NCBI RefSeq assembly: GCF_900172365.1
Contig: NZ_FWFJ01000015.1
Location: 1 to 64,000 of the forward strand
Length of the DNA: 64,000 bases
Source of the DNA: Roseovarius gaetbuli
GTDB lineage: Bacteria; Pseudomonadota; Alphaproteobacteria; Rhodobacterales; Rhodobacteraceae
Direction of reading: 5' to 3'
The notes below the pieces were generated by a model that was not told the DNA's origin, searched no databases, and worked only from the letters and a program-made list of their open reading frames with translations. Made by a program: the position numbers and the translations under genes. This document shows positions 46,157 through 55,193 of the stretch, piece after piece (position 1 is the first letter of the stretch; every line of letters starts with the position of its first letter).

Positions 46157-47788
46157 TCAGTTGGCCTGACGGCGCAGAAACGCCGGGATTTCAATCTGCT
46201 CGTCTTCTTCCTGCGCACGGGCCGGGGCCTGTTGCGGTTGGGCCGACTGCATCGGCGGCTGCTGACGGACAGGGCGCGCTGCCGGTTGCGGCTGACGCTC
46301 GGCCTCGGGGGCATTGTGCCCGGTCATCCGGTTGATCAGCGAGTTGATGCCAAAGCGCGGGCGCTCTTCTGCGGCGGGCTGTTGCTGCTGCTCGGCCGGT
46401 TGCGGGCGGCGCTGTTGCGGCTGTGCCGGGGCCTTGCTGACGGCGGCCTGCAAACGCTGCATGGCCTCTTGCGAGGGCGTGCCGGGGGCCGGGGCGCGCG
46501 GCGCGACAAAGCTGTCGAGATCGTCTTCTTCGGCATAGGCCGCAGGGGCGAACTCTTCGACACGCGGGGTATAGGCGGGCGGCGGCAGGTCGTCTGCGGC
46601 GCTCTCCTCTTCAAAGATGTCCTCCATCTGATCCTCGGCGGCGGCGCGTTGCGCATCCAGCTCGCGGAACAGCGGGGTGTCGGACTCGTCCGCAGTGGCG
46701 GCGACCTGTGCCGGGGCCTCTTCGACCTCTTGCTCGACCGGCGCGCTGACCTGCGGCGCTGCGGGCTGACGCAGGGGCTGCGCCAGCGAGCGGCGCGGAA
46801 CCGGCATGTCTTCGGGCTTTTCGGTGGCGTCGATCCCGGTGGCGACAACGCTGACGCGCATCGAGCCTTCCATCGCCGGATCAAGCGTGCTGCCGACGAT
46901 GATATTGGCATCGGCGTCAACTTCTTCACGAATGCGGTTGGCGGCTTCGTCAAGTTCGAACAGCGTCAGATCATGGCCGCCGGTGATGTTGATCAGAACA
47001 CCCTTGGCGCCACGCAGGCTGATTTCGTCCAGAAGCGGGTTGGCAATGGCCTTTTCTGCGGCCTGGATGGCACGATCTTCGCCACTGTCCTCGCCGGTGC
47101 CCATCATCGCCTTGCCCATCTCGTCCATGACGGCGCGCACATCGGCGAAATCAAGGTTGATCAGGCCGGGACGCACCATCAGGTCGGTCACGCCCTTGAC
47201 GCCTTGATAAAGAACGTCGTCGGCCATGCTGAAGGCTTCGGTGAAGGTGGTTTTCTCATTGGCCAGACGGAACAGGTTCTGGTTGGGAATGATGATCAGC
47301 GTATCGACCATCTTTTGCAGAGCCTCGACGCCCTCTTCGGCCTGACGCATGCGTTTTGCGCCCTCGAACTGGAACGGCTTGGTGACAACACCGACGGTCA
47401 GAACGCCAAGCTCGCGTGCGGCCTGTGCGATGATCGGTGCGGCGCCGGTTCCGGTGCCGCCGCCCATGCCGGCGGTGATAAAGCACATATGCGCACCCGC
47501 AAGGTGATCAACGATTTGCTCAATGCTTTCTTCGGCAGCAGCGGCCCCGACAGAAGCCCGCGCCCCGGCGCCAAGGCCCTCGGTTACCTTCACGCCCAAC
47601 TGAATGCGGCTTTCCGAATTGCTCTGGCTCAGGGCCTGTGCGTCGGTATTTGCCACCACGAAATCAACCCCGTCGAGTTGCTTTTCGATCATGTTGTTGA
47701 CCGCGTTGCCACCGGCCCCACCAACACCGAAAACGGTGATCCGGGGCTTTAGGTCGTCATGTCCGGGCATAGTGAGGTTCAATGTCAT
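46157..47788 (-). CDS. ftsZ: Cell division GTPase FtsZ
   Basis: A 543-residue protein from ATG ([21 protein letters not shown]). The tubulin signature [11 protein letters not shown] is at about 109-119. The GTPase core ends near 330. A long disordered linker of about 200 residues rich in Ala, Pro, Gln and Glu (with a poly-Gln stretch) follows, and the C-terminal partner-binding peptide is [15 protein letters not shown]. The length exceeds the roughly 380 residues of E. coli FtsZ, as is common in Alphaproteobacteria. It forms the Z-ring. It is separated from ftsA by 175 bp and has its own terminator. Confidence 0.97.
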   Translation of the reverse strand: MTLNLTMPGHDDLKPRITVFGVGGAGGNAVNNMIEKQLDGVDFVVANTDAQALSQSNSESRIQLGVKVTEGLGAGARASVGAAAAEESIEQIVDHLAGAHMCFITAGMGGGTGTGAAPIIAQAARELGVLTVGVVTKPFQFEGAKRMRQAEEGVEALQKMVDTLIIIPNQNLFRLANEKTTFTEAFSMADDVLYQGVKGVTDLMVRPGLINLDFADVRAVMDEMGKAMMGTGEDSGEDRAIQAAEKAIANPLLDEISLRGAKGVLINITGGHDLTLFELDEAANRIREEVDADANIIVGSTLDPAMEGSMRVSVVATGIDATEKPEDMPVPRRSLAQPLRQPAAPQVSAPVEQEVEEAPAQVAATADESDTPLFRELDAQRAAAEDQMEDIFEEESAADDLPPPAYTPRVEEFAPAAYAEEDDLDSFVAPRAPAPGTPSQEAMQRLQAAVSKAPAQPQQRRPQPAEQQQQPAAEERPRFGINSLINRMTGHNAPEAERQPQPAARPVRQQPPMQSAQPQQAPARAQEEDEQIEIPAFLRRQAN

Positions 47789-47963
47789 AGCTCTGTCCGC
47801 CTGCTGTTGCGCCCGCATTCGCGAGCCGTTTTTCCGCCTATTCAGTACCATTCTTATCGGGCGTTAACCCAAAGGTCACCAAAAAAACACTAAATAGACA
47901 CCAAATGTGGTCACTTTTTCGCCTTTATTCGCGGTATTTCGCCGATGACGCCACATATTGCGG

Positions 47964-49298
47964 TCACCAGTTGTCTTTGAACCACTTGACGGCCCGCTTG
48001 AGCGAGCGCGCCGGGTAGCGATCGACCGGAATCTCGAAGTCCCACCACTCGTCCTGTGGATTCGCCGCAAACAGGCACATGCCGACCGCGCTGGCAAAGC
48101 CGGCGCCGGTGGCGGCCTGCGGCAAGCCATGCACCCGGAGCGGGCGACCAAGGCGCACCTGCTGGCCCAAAATCTTGCTGGCAAGCCCGTCAAGGCCCGG
48201 AATCTGGCTACCGCCGCCGGTCAGCACGATCTGCTGGCTTGGCAGGTGATCAAAGCCCGCCGCGTCAAGGCGCGCGCGCACTTCTTCAAGGATTTCCTCA
48301 ACCCGAGGGCGCATGATCCCGATCAGTTCGGCGCGACTAACCGTGCGCCGGTCGTGATCCCAATCGCCGGTATCGCCGCCGATCTCGATCATCTCGCGGT
48401 CATCCATGCCGGTGGCCACGACGCCGCCGTAAAACGTCTTGATCCGTTCGGCGGTGGCGGCGGGCACCTGAAGCCCCATGGAAATATCGCTGGTGACATG
48501 ATCGCCGCCCATGCGCACGGAATCCGCATAGATCATGTGTTTCTTGATGAAGATCGACACGCCCGACGAGCCGCCGCCAAGGTCGATACAGGCCGCGCCA
48601 AGTTCCTGTTCATCCTCGACCAGCGAGGCCACGCCCGACACATAGGCAGAACTGGCCACACCGGCCAGTTCCAGATCACAGCGCTTGACACAATGCGCCA
48701 GGTTCTGGATCGCGGCGGCCTCGACCGTCAGCATGTGCATGTCGGTCGAGAGCACCTGCCCCATCTGACCGCGCGGATCAATCAGACCCGAGCGGTGATC
48801 GAGCGCAAAGTTGACCGGCTGGGCATGCAGAACCTCGCGCCCCTCGCCGTAGTCGGGAACATCACAAGCGCTGAGCACGCGGCTGATATCCTGTTCGCTG
48901 ACGGTATGGCCCTCAAGCTCGACCTGACCGGCAAGACCGTAAGAGCGCGGCGAGGCGCCCGAGAAACAGGCAATCACGTGATCGACCCGGATATTGGCCA
49001 TCTTCTGCGCGGCCTGCACGGCTGTGCGAATGGCGCGCTCGGTTTCCTGCATCGCGTCGATCTCGCCAAAGCGCACCCCGCGCGAACGTGTCGTCGCCGC
49101 GCCGATCACCCGGAACCCCGCCTGCCCGGCCATCGCGCCAATGCCATCGGTCTCGTTCAGGCGCTCGGTGCCGTCAAAGCGCAACACAAGGCAGGCGATC
49201 TTGGAGGTGCCCACATCAAGCACCGCCACCACGCCGCGTTGCATCGCCGCCTTGCGCATATGGCGCATCGCCCGCTGGGATTCATAGAGCTCGATCAT
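47964..49298 (-). CDS. ftsA: Cell division protein FtsA
   Basis: A 444-residue actin-fold protein. It begins with a membrane-near N terminus, then VVAVLDVGTSKIACLVL (phosphate 1) and DLGGGSSGVSIFIK (phosphate 2), and IVLTGGGSQIPGLDGLA (adenosine). The inserted 1C domain lies between. The C terminus is basic and amphipathic (SLKRAVKWFKDNW), the FtsA membrane-targeting helix. It tethers FtsZ to the membrane. The gene is 4 bp after ftsQ in the direction of transcription. Confidence 0.96.
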   Translation of the reverse strand: MIELYESQRAMRHMRKAAMQRGVVAVLDVGTSKIACLVLRFDGTERLNETDGIGAMAGQAGFRVIGAATTRSRGVRFGEIDAMQETERAIRTAVQAAQKMANIRVDHVIACFSGASPRSYGLAGQVELEGHTVSEQDISRVLSACDVPDYGEGREVLHAQPVNFALDHRSGLIDPRGQMGQVLSTDMHMLTVEAAAIQNLAHCVKRCDLELAGVASSAYVSGVASLVEDEQELGAACIDLGGGSSGVSIFIKKHMIYADSVRMGGDHVTSDISMGLQVPAATAERIKTFYGGVVATGMDDREMIEIGGDTGDWDHDRRTVSRAELIGIMRPRVEEILEEVRARLDAAGFDHLPSQQIVLTGGGSQIPGLDGLASKILGQQVRLGRPLRVHGLPQAATGAGFASAVGMCLFAANPQDEWWDFEIPVDRYPARSLKRAVKWFKDNW

Positions 49299-49302
49299 CG
49301 GT

Positions 49303-50172
49303 TCAGTCCGCCCCTAAAGTCATATTTGTTATACGCCACCATTCTTCCATGGCGGTCTCATTCAGCCGGATGGTCGGTCGTGCGGCGAGCCGCATATCGA
49401 CCGCCACCAGATCGCGTTCCAGCATGTCCTGCGCCGTGTTCAGCACCATCACCCGTTCAAGCGCCCGCACCGCCCCGGTTTCGGGCAGCATGATCCGCTG
49501 GCCGCTGCTCAGCACCAGATCCCACCGCCGCTCACCCATCCGCACAAGACCGCGAATGTTCTGTGGCAAGGGCTGGGCCGCCTGCAATATCTGCATGGCT
49601 TCGGCGACGTGGATCTGTGCGCCCTCTCCGGCGACCACCGGCAGGCTGGCGCGTTCGCTGCGCGCGCCGACCGCGCCGATCACCTCGCCTTCGATATCAA
49701 TCACGTTGATCCCGTCGCGGGTCCGCCAGAGGGCGACCGGCTGGCGCTCGGTGATTTCGGCCACCATGACACCGCCCTGGCGAATGCGCACGGCGGCCTC
49801 GGCCACGGCCGGAAGGTCTTCGATCATCACCCGGATTTCATCGAGGTTCAGGTCAAACGAGCTTGCCGGAAGGTCAAACGGGAAAATCTCGCGGATGTCT
49901 TCCTGCACGCCAAGGCTTGCGCCCTCGACCGCCAGCAGGTTGACCATGAATTCGGGCCGGGTTTCGATCTGATGGCGAATATCCGAGACCGCCAGCATGA
50001 CATCTTCGCGGCGCTGCTGGTCGGCGAAATAGCCCGCCGTCAGCCCCGCCACCGCCAGCACCGGAAGCCCGACGCGCAACAGTCGGCGATAAAGCGGTGT
50101 CAGCATCAGCCGCTGAAAGCGATAGGACCAACGCGAGGGCGCCGGATCAATGCGCGGGATCACCTGTTGCAT
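49303..50172 (-). CDS. ftsQ: Divisome protein FtsQ
   Basis: A 289-residue protein from ATG ([18 protein letters not shown]) with GAGGA 8 nt upstream. A single membrane helix ([19 protein letters not shown], about 33-52) separates a short cytoplasmic N terminus from the POTRA and beta domains. The start lies inside the 3' end of ddl, which ends at 50160, so the two are coupled. It links FtsB and FtsL to the ring. Confidence 0.94.
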   Translation of the reverse strand: MQQVIPRIDPAPSRWSYRFQRLMLTPLYRRLLRVGLPVLAVAGLTAGYFADQQRREDVMLAVSDIRHQIETRPEFMVNLLAVEGASLGVQEDIREIFPFDLPASSFDLNLDEIRVMIEDLPAVAEAAVRIRQGGVMVAEITERQPVALWRTRDGINVIDIEGEVIGAVGARSERASLPVVAGEGAQIHVAEAMQILQAAQPLPQNIRGLVRMGERRWDLVLSSGQRIMLPETGAVRALERVMVLNTAQDMLERDLVAVDMRLAARPTIRLNETAMEEWWRITNMTLGAD

Positions 50173-51092
50173 GATGCGTCCTCGACCATCCAGCGGCACA
50201 GTTCGGGAAAGGTGATGCCCACCACCTGCGCCTGTTCGGGGCTAAGCGATGTGGGGGTCATGCCCGGTTGCGTATTGGTTTCGAGAAGGATCAACCCGTC
50301 AAGCCCGCGCGCCTCGTCCCAGCGAAAATCGGTGCGGCTTAGACCGCGACAGCCCAGAACCTGATGGGCGCGCAGGGCGTACTCCATGCAGGCGTCGAAA
50401 ATCTCTTGCGGGATATCGGCGGGCACCACGTGGCGCGAGCCGCCCGGCTTGTACTTGGCGTCGTAATCATACCAGCCATCGGTCAGGATATCGGTCACCG
50501 TCAGCGCGCGATCGCCCATCACCGTCGTGGTCAGCTCGCGACCCGGCGCAAAGGCTTCGACCATCACCAGGTCGGGCATGTCATCCGAGAGCTGCGGCGG
50601 CGCATTGGTGGCGTCCTGCACGAGGTAAACCCCAACCGACGAGCCCTCGTTATAGGGTTTGACCACATAGGGCGGCACCATCACATGCGCGGCACTTACA
50701 TCGGCCTTATGCGCCAGAACGCTTTCGACCACCGGCAGGCCAACGGCGCGATAGGCGGCCTTGGTCTTTTCCTTATCCATGGCAAGCGCCGAGGCCAGAA
50801 CCCCGGAATGCGTATAGGGCAGTTGGAGCCACTCCAGCAAACCCTGCACACAGCCATCTTCGCCCCAGCGGCCATGCAGGGCGTTGAACACCACATCCGG
50901 TGCAATCTCTTGTAAACGCGCAGAAAGATCGCGACCGGCGTCAACCTCTGCCACGTCATAGCCTGCTTCCCTCAATGCGGCGGCGCATTCATGTCCTGAC
51001 GACAGGGAGACCTCGCGCTCTGCCGAGGGACCACCCAGTATCACCACCACTTTCGGGGTTGTTCTGCTCGAACGAACCACCTTGTGCCTCAA
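50160..51092 (-). CDS. ddl: D-alanine-D-alanine ligase
   Basis: A 310-residue ATP-grasp enzyme. The N terminus has [21 protein letters not shown], the middle [16 protein letters not shown], and the C terminus [18 protein letters not shown]. The farthest start is a TTG at 51092; a GTG four codons later (51080) has GAGG about 6 nt upstream and may be the true start. It joins two D-Ala for the peptidoglycan stem. Its 3' end overlaps ftsQ. Confidence 0.95.
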   Translation of the reverse strand: MRHKVVRSSRTTPKVVVILGGPSAEREVSLSSGHECAAALREAGYDVAEVDAGRDLSARLQEIAPDVVFNALHGRWGEDGCVQGLLEWLQLPYTHSGVLASALAMDKEKTKAAYRAVGLPVVESVLAHKADVSAAHVMVPPYVVKPYNEGSSVGVYLVQDATNAPPQLSDDMPDLVMVEAFAPGRELTTTVMGDRALTVTDILTDGWYDYDAKYKPGGSRHVVPADIPQEIFDACMEYALRAHQVLGCRGLSRTDFRWDEARGLDGLILLETNTQPGMTPTSLSPEQAQVVGITFPELCRWMVEDASCNR

Positions 51093-51142
51093 TATCCCGG
51101 GTCTGTTTGCGACCCATGTTATTTGTTGTCTGCCTGATTGAC

Positions 51143-52069
51143 TTAATTCGGGGCCGTTTCGCCGACCCTCATGATTTCCCAGTGTAACTCTATTCCGCTG
51201 TTTTGGAAAACCCTTTTTCGCACCTCTTCGCCCAATCCTTCAAGATCGGCGGCGGTGGCGCCCCCGGCATTGATCAGGAAGTTGGGATGCTTCTCGCTCA
51301 TCTGCGCCCCACCCCGGCGCGCGCCGCGCAGACCGGCCTCGTCAATCACCTTCCAAGCCTTGAGATCATGCACATCATCGGCGCGCCCGGTCGAGCTGAA
51401 CCCGGCCGGATTGCGGAATGTGCTGCCGGCACTGCGCTCCTTGGTCGGCTGGGTCTCATCGCGCTTGGCAAGCTGAGCGACCATCCGCGCATGAAGCTCT
51501 TCGGGCGCACCCTTGGGGGCGTCAAAGGTGGCGTGGGTTATCACCCACCCTACGGGCAGATCGCTCTGACGGTATTGAAAGTTGAGGTCTTGTGCCGTGA
51601 GCGTGACCCGCTTGCCCTCGCGCGTGACCGCCTCGGCGCTGACGAAATGATCCGCCGTATAGTGGCCGTAACAGCCCGCGTTCATCCGCACCGCCCCGCC
51701 AATCGCGCCGGGAATGGTGCGCAGGAAGGTTAGGTCAAGGCCGGCATCGGCAGCCTTACGCGCCACATGCGCATCAAGCGCCGCCGCCCCTGCAGTGACG
51801 CGCGTGCCCTCGATCTCGATGCTGTTGAAGCCGCGCCCAAGCCGGATCACCACCGCCCGCAACCCGCCATCGCGCACGATAAGGTTGCTGCCCACCCCCA
51901 TCGGAAACACCGCGATGTCGCGGCTCAGCTGCCCCAGAAACTGCGCCAGATCATCGCCGTCAGCGGGCTGAAACAGCCAATCCGCAGGCCCGCCCACGCG
52001 CAGCCATGTCAGATCGCAAAGCGGGCGGTCGGGGGTCAGCTTGCCCCGTGTTTTCGGCAAATCACTCAT
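51143..52069 (-). CDS. murB: UDP-N-acetylenolpyruvoylglucosamine reductase
   Basis: A 308-residue FAD enzyme from ATG ([33 protein letters not shown]). FAD is bound by [12 protein letters not shown] and [17 protein letters not shown]; the catalytic Ser is in [11 protein letters not shown], and the C-terminal Glu in [12 protein letters not shown]. It reduces enolpyruvyl-UDP-GlcNAc to UDP-MurNAc. Its coding sequence contains a palindromic repeat shared with the intergenic region upstream. ddl follows 51 bp downstream. Confidence 0.96.
   Translation of the reverse strand: MSDLPKTRGKLTPDRPLCDLTWLRVGGPADWLFQPADGDDLAQFLGQLSRDIAVFPMGVGSNLIVRDGGLRAVVIRLGRGFNSIEIEGTRVTAGAAALDAHVARKAADAGLDLTFLRTIPGAIGGAVRMNAGCYGHYTADHFVSAEAVTREGKRVTLTAQDLNFQYRQSDLPVGWVITHATFDAPKGAPEELHARMVAQLAKRDETQPTKERSAGSTFRNPAGFSSTGRADDVHDLKAWKVIDEAGLRGARRGGAQMSEKHPNFLINAGGATAADLEGLGEEVRKRVFQNSGIELHWEIMRVGETAPN
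51531..51556. repeat. Palindromic repeat copy inside murB
   Basis: On the minus strand this reads CCCGTAGGGTGGGTGA, then TAACCCACGC. It matches the intergenic copy at 52330-52354 except for one extra base. The arms GTGGGT and ACCCAC can pair. In murB it encodes the segment [10 protein letters not shown] in frame. Confidence 0.6.
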
Positions 52070-52368
52070 GCCCGCGCTTTTGCCCCGCCTTTGGCCCAAG
52101 GTAAAGCCCCCGAGACGCGTGGCACGCATCGCCAGGCCGCGGGGTGGTGGCCAGCAAAACTGGATGGCACTTTATCCTGGCCAAATAAGTAGTCCCTGAA
52201 CACAGTGCGACGCCCTTACCAAATCACCAGCCCGGGGGGCGGTCTGGTGATGCGCGGCGGCCTGCGGCCTTGGGTCCGCGCGGGGGGCTTATCCTCAACA
52301 GCCGCAAAAGGCAGGGACGCGCCGCACCCCCCGTAGGGTGGGTGAAACCCACGCGCCCGCCACTTGGG
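52070..52368. other. Intergenic region between murB and the 267-residue gene
   Basis: A 299-bp stretch upstream of murB holding two hairpins and no credible gene. ATCACCAG (52223-52230) pairs with CTGGTGAT (52244-52251). The GTGGGT-GAA-ACCCAC hairpin lies in the repeat at 52330-52354. Promoter elements for murB could be here but were not identified with certainty. Confidence 0.45.
52330..52354. repeat. Palindromic repeat copy in the murB upstream region
   Basis: CCCGTAGGGTGGGTGA followed by AACCCACGC; the GTGGGT/ACCCAC hairpin has a 3-nt loop. It matches the murB copy (51531-51556) in the reverse orientation on this strand. The GTAGGGTGGGT word is common in dispersed proteobacterial palindromic elements, which is background knowledge. 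Confidence 0.6.
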
Positions 52369-53172
52369 CTAGCCGCCGACCGAGGACCATGCAAGCAAGT
52401 CCTTGGCAAATTGGATCAGGCGACCGTTGTTTAAGACGTGGTCAAGCAGCGCCGCTCCTACCGCGCCGCCACCAACTTTGGCAGCTGACATCACGGCTGT
52501 ATCTGCCACCCTCGCACAATATTTCGCAACCCTCTGCAATGCCTCCAAAACCGATCCGGCAATTGCCCTCAACCTGCCCTTGTCCGGTGCGTCGTTCGCA
52601 AGCACCTCATGGGCCTCATCCAGTCCCGTCCAGATGATCGTGACATGCCTCGCGATCTCCGGCTCGGCCTCAACCAATCCCGGAGGTTGATTGTGCGATC
52701 TCTGCTCAGGCGTCGCCCGCGCCGCTAGAAATGCTTCTTTCCCCGCGCGCAACTCCTCGGCCTCTATACGCAGCCGGTAGAGCTCCCAAATACCAGCGAT
52801 CATCGGATTCACCACCTCTGGCCCCTGATCCCAGTCCTTCGGATCAATCAGCGCGATCTTTTCGAGCAACTCCCATGTGCGCGCGGCGTTGGCGGCGGCG
52901 GTGGCGGCGGTGGCGGCGGTGGCGACCTTCATATCCTCGCTTGGCATTTTGGCGGAAACCGAGGAGATGAGCAGGCCGCGCAAGACCGGCAGGGCTGTCA
53001 CATCACGTTTGCGCGCCCAATCCTTGGTCGAGACCTCTTGCCACCAGATCGGCAACACCCTTGCCGCCGCACGCGACGCCATCCGGACCGAGACCTCGCG
53101 CGGCTGATCGTTCAGCCAAACGTTTAGGCTGTCGCGATCTTTGATATCTGAAATTTCAACTATTCCGGGCAC
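52369..53172 (-). CDS. Unrecognised 267-residue protein with tandem Ala/Thr repeat
   Basis: A 267-residue protein from GTG (MPGIVEISDIKDRDSLNVW). Residues 1-65 carry a pattern with WLNDQPREVSVRMASRAAARVLPIWW. Next comes a repeat ATAATAATAAANAA encoded by three tandem 9-bp units. A charged middle, then SHNQPPGLVEAEPEI and a Gly/Ala-rich hydrophobic C terminus (SAAKVGGGAVGAALLDHV) follow. I recognise no characterised domain; the N-terminal pattern and the HNxPP motif look like parts of a scattered hypothetical family, from memory only. It interrupts the murC-murB order. The function is unknown. Confidence 0.65.
   Translation of the reverse strand: MPGIVEISDIKDRDSLNVWLNDQPREVSVRMASRAAARVLPIWWQEVSTKDWARKRDVTALPVLRGLLISSVSAKMPSEDMKVATAATAATAAANAARTWELLEKIALIDPKDWDQGPEVVNPMIAGIWELYRLRIEAEELRAGKEAFLAARATPEQRSHNQPPGLVEAEPEIARHVTIIWTGLDEAHEVLANDAPDKGRLRAIAGSVLEALQRVAKYCARVADTAVMSAAKVGGGAVGAALLDHVLNNGRLIQFAKDLLAWSSVGG
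52894..52920. repeat. Three tandem 9-bp units in the 267-residue gene
   Basis: GGCGGCGGT is repeated three times on the plus strand, with a partial fourth unit, encoding Thr-Ala-Ala on the minus strand. The unit of 9 bp keeps the frame, so copy-number change would alter protein length only. Confidence 0.65.
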
Positions 53173-53218
53173 CCTGCCCCGGCGTTGCGCGCAAGTCCAG
53201 CGCTGACAGCAGCGCCGC

Positions 53219-53497
53219 TTAGCCCCTCAGCCGCTCTTGCACCGTTGTCACAAGCCAGCCGAGGAAGAACCCGATCACCGAGCCAATCAGGACACAGAGC
53301 GATGCAAAGCCGACGAATGCCATCATCAGTGTCGCGCCGGGAAACCGGAGCAGCTCGGCCAGCATGAAGGCCGCCGCAAGGCAGACCGCCGCGCCGCACA
53401 CAAGTTTCGCAGCGCCGCGATACGCCTTGTGGGCCCCCAAGCGCCAGCCCGACAGCATCGCGATCAGGGCCGCCAGCAAAAAGAGGGCGTTGAACAT
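53219..53497 (-). CDS. 92-residue membrane protein
   Basis: A 92-residue protein with three hydrophobic segments (ALFLLAALIAMLSGWRLG, LVCGAAVCLAAAFMLAELL, LMMAFVGFASLCVLIGSVIGFFLGWL) and a basic end. No family is recognised. It lies 4 bp after a DUF2484 gene, in the run between murC and murB. Function unknown. Confidence 0.7.
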   Translation of the reverse strand: MFNALFLLAALIAMLSGWRLGAHKAYRGAAKLVCGAAVCLAAAFMLAELLRFPGATLMMAFVGFASLCVLIGSVIGFFLGWLVTTVQERLRG

Positions 53498-53501
53498 GGC
53501 G

Positions 53502-53747
53502 CTATTTCAGGCCCCGTTTGATCCAGCGGGCCAGATAGATGATCGGCCAGCGCAGCACCGACATCCCCGCCGCCAGTACCAGAAGCCCGATCCAGGGACC
53601 GTTCTGCCAGGTGACGAACCCAAGGATTGGCACCCCCGCCGCGATCAGGAAATAAGCCCGCCGCCAGAGGTTGTCGCGGCTTGGCAGCATCGCCAGAACA
53701 TTGGCCACAAAGGCCCAGAGACAGGCAAGCGCAAGGGACAGGGTCAT
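53502..53747 (-). CDS. DUF2484 family membrane protein
   Basis: An 81-residue protein with two or three membrane segments (LSLALACLWAFVANVLAML and AYFLIAAGVPILGFVTW, LLVLAAGMSVLRW). It is a paralogue of the next gene (shared LACLW/LIASLW start, then ML.S/MR, R.P end). DUF2484 is known from Rhodobacterales, usually between murB and murC. Its ATG overlaps the upstream paralogue's stop (ATGA). Function unknown. Confidence 0.8.
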   Translation of the reverse strand: MTLSLALACLWAFVANVLAMLPSRDNLWRRAYFLIAAGVPILGFVTWQNGPWIGLLVLAAGMSVLRWPIIYLARWIKRGLK

Positions 53748-53998
53748 TTTGGAACCTCCGGATTCTGGCCGCGCAACCGGGCAATGCCATAACGCAACGG
53801 GCGGCGAAACATCGAGCCAAGCGCCAGCACGCCGCCAAGGGCGACAAGCCAGCCATGCTGATACCCGATAAAGCCGATCACCGCTGGCGCGAGGATCAAC
53901 AGGGTCACGCCGGGGATGTATTGCCTGCGCATCGGCAACAGCGCGACGATGCTCGCGGCCAGCACCCAGAGGCTTGCGATCAAAAGCGAGGGGCTCAT
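53744..53998 (-). CDS. DUF2484 family membrane protein, paralogue
   Basis: An 84-residue protein with the same two to three helix pattern as its neighbour (LLIASLWVLAASIVALLPMR, YIPGVTLLILAPAVIGFI, LVALGGVLALGSMFRRPLRYG). Its stop overlaps the next start and its own start overlaps the APC permease stop, so the genes are translationally coupled. The two copies look like a tandem duplication. Function unknown. Confidence 0.82.
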   Translation of the reverse strand: MSPSLLIASLWVLAASIVALLPMRRQYIPGVTLLILAPAVIGFIGYQHGWLVALGGVLALGSMFRRPLRYGIARLRGQNPEVPK

Positions 53999-55188
53999 GT
54001 CAGTTTCCCCATGATTGCGGCGGCAAAACAGCCAAGGCTTAGGATCACCCCGGCCCAGGGCACCCAGGCGCCGACCGAGAAGCCGAAATCGGGCTGGCGG
54101 CGCTTAAGGCCGATCAAGGCGGCATTGACGATGGCAAAGACGATCAAGAGCGCCAGTGTCGTCACCTCGGCCAGAACCGCCACCGGCAGCGTCAGCGCCG
54201 AGGCAATCACCACGACCCCGATCAGGGCCGAGGCCAGAACCGGCGTACCGAACCGTGGGTGGGCGCGGTAAAACAGCGCGAACGCCGGCGAGCGGCGGCC
54301 AAGGCCAAACAGGACCCGGCTTGCCATCACGATCTGCGCCAGCACGCCGTTCAACGCCGCCGCCACCGCAATCGCCGAGAGGAACACCGGGCTTGTGCCG
54401 GTGCCGGCTTCCCAGACAAGGGCAAGCGGGCGCTCGGAGGTGGCCAGCACCTCGCGCGGCACAGAGCGCACCGCCGCCAGTGACACAAGCGCATAGAGAA
54501 GCGCGGTAATGCCGAGCGCATAAAGGATCGCGCGCGGCATGTTGCGCGCCGGATTGCGCACCTCTTCGGCCATGTTGACCATGTCGTCAAAGCCGATAAA
54601 GGCAAACACCGCAAAGATCGTCGCCGCCGCCACCCCGTTCCATTCCGGCGCGGGCAAGGGCAGGCCCCAGTCGGCAACCGGCGTGGCCACGCTGCCGGCC
54701 CAGATCACAAGCACAAGGCCGATTACCTCGATCACGGTCAGGATCGCGGCGAAGGCAAGGCTTTCAAGCACACCGATGATCGCCACCGCCGTGAGGGCCA
54801 CGCCAAGACCGATCACCGCCAAGGCAAAGGGAATGTCGATGATCGAGGTGAGGTACCCAACCCCGCCGCGCAGCACGGCGGCCGAGGCCACGGTGCCCGC
54901 CACGACATTGACCATGCCGACGCCGACCGCCAGCCAATGCGCCTCTAGCCCGACCTCGACATAAGAGCTGTCGCCCGCCGCTTCGGGGATGCGCGCGGAA
55001 AGCTCGGAAAACGAAAGCGCCGTTGGCACCGCCACCAGAGCGGCCAAAAGGAAGGCAACCGGCGCCCACATGCCCGCCTCGCCCGCGGCGGCCCCGGTCA
55101 GAACATAGATCCCGGCCCCCACCATGATGCCGATGCCATAGGCGGTCAAAAGACCGAGGCTGATCCGGCGTTTGAGGGCGTCTGCCAT
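53995..55188 (-). CDS. APC superfamily amino acid permease
   Basis: A 397-residue membrane protein with eleven or twelve helices. The N terminus shows ISLGLLTAYGIGIMVGAGIYVLTGAAAGEAG, the unwound first helix G-[A]-G-I motif of APC transporters, and then SFSELSARIPEAAGDSSYVEVGLE. It would import an amino acid or amine; the substrate is unknown. It sits between murC (5 bp upstream) and the DUF2484 pair in one direction, so it is probably co-transcribed with them. Confidence 0.9.
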   Translation of the reverse strand: MADALKRRISLGLLTAYGIGIMVGAGIYVLTGAAAGEAGMWAPVAFLLAALVAVPTALSFSELSARIPEAAGDSSYVEVGLEAHWLAVGVGMVNVVAGTVASAAVLRGGVGYLTSIIDIPFALAVIGLGVALTAVAIIGVLESLAFAAILTVIEVIGLVLVIWAGSVATPVADWGLPLPAPEWNGVAAATIFAVFAFIGFDDMVNMAEEVRNPARNMPRAILYALGITALLYALVSLAAVRSVPREVLATSERPLALVWEAGTGTSPVFLSAIAVAAALNGVLAQIVMASRVLFGLGRRSPAFALFYRAHPRFGTPVLASALIGVVVIASALTLPVAVLAEVTTLALLIVFAIVNAALIGLKRRQPDFGFSVGAWVPWAGVILSLGCFAAAIMGKLT

Positions 55189-55193
55189 GCGGC

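Noticed and set aside
46232..47752. A 506-codon plus-strand frame opposite ftsZ
   Set aside because: It is an antisense shadow of ftsZ: high GC removes stops in the opposite frame, and it has no domain and no ribosome site.
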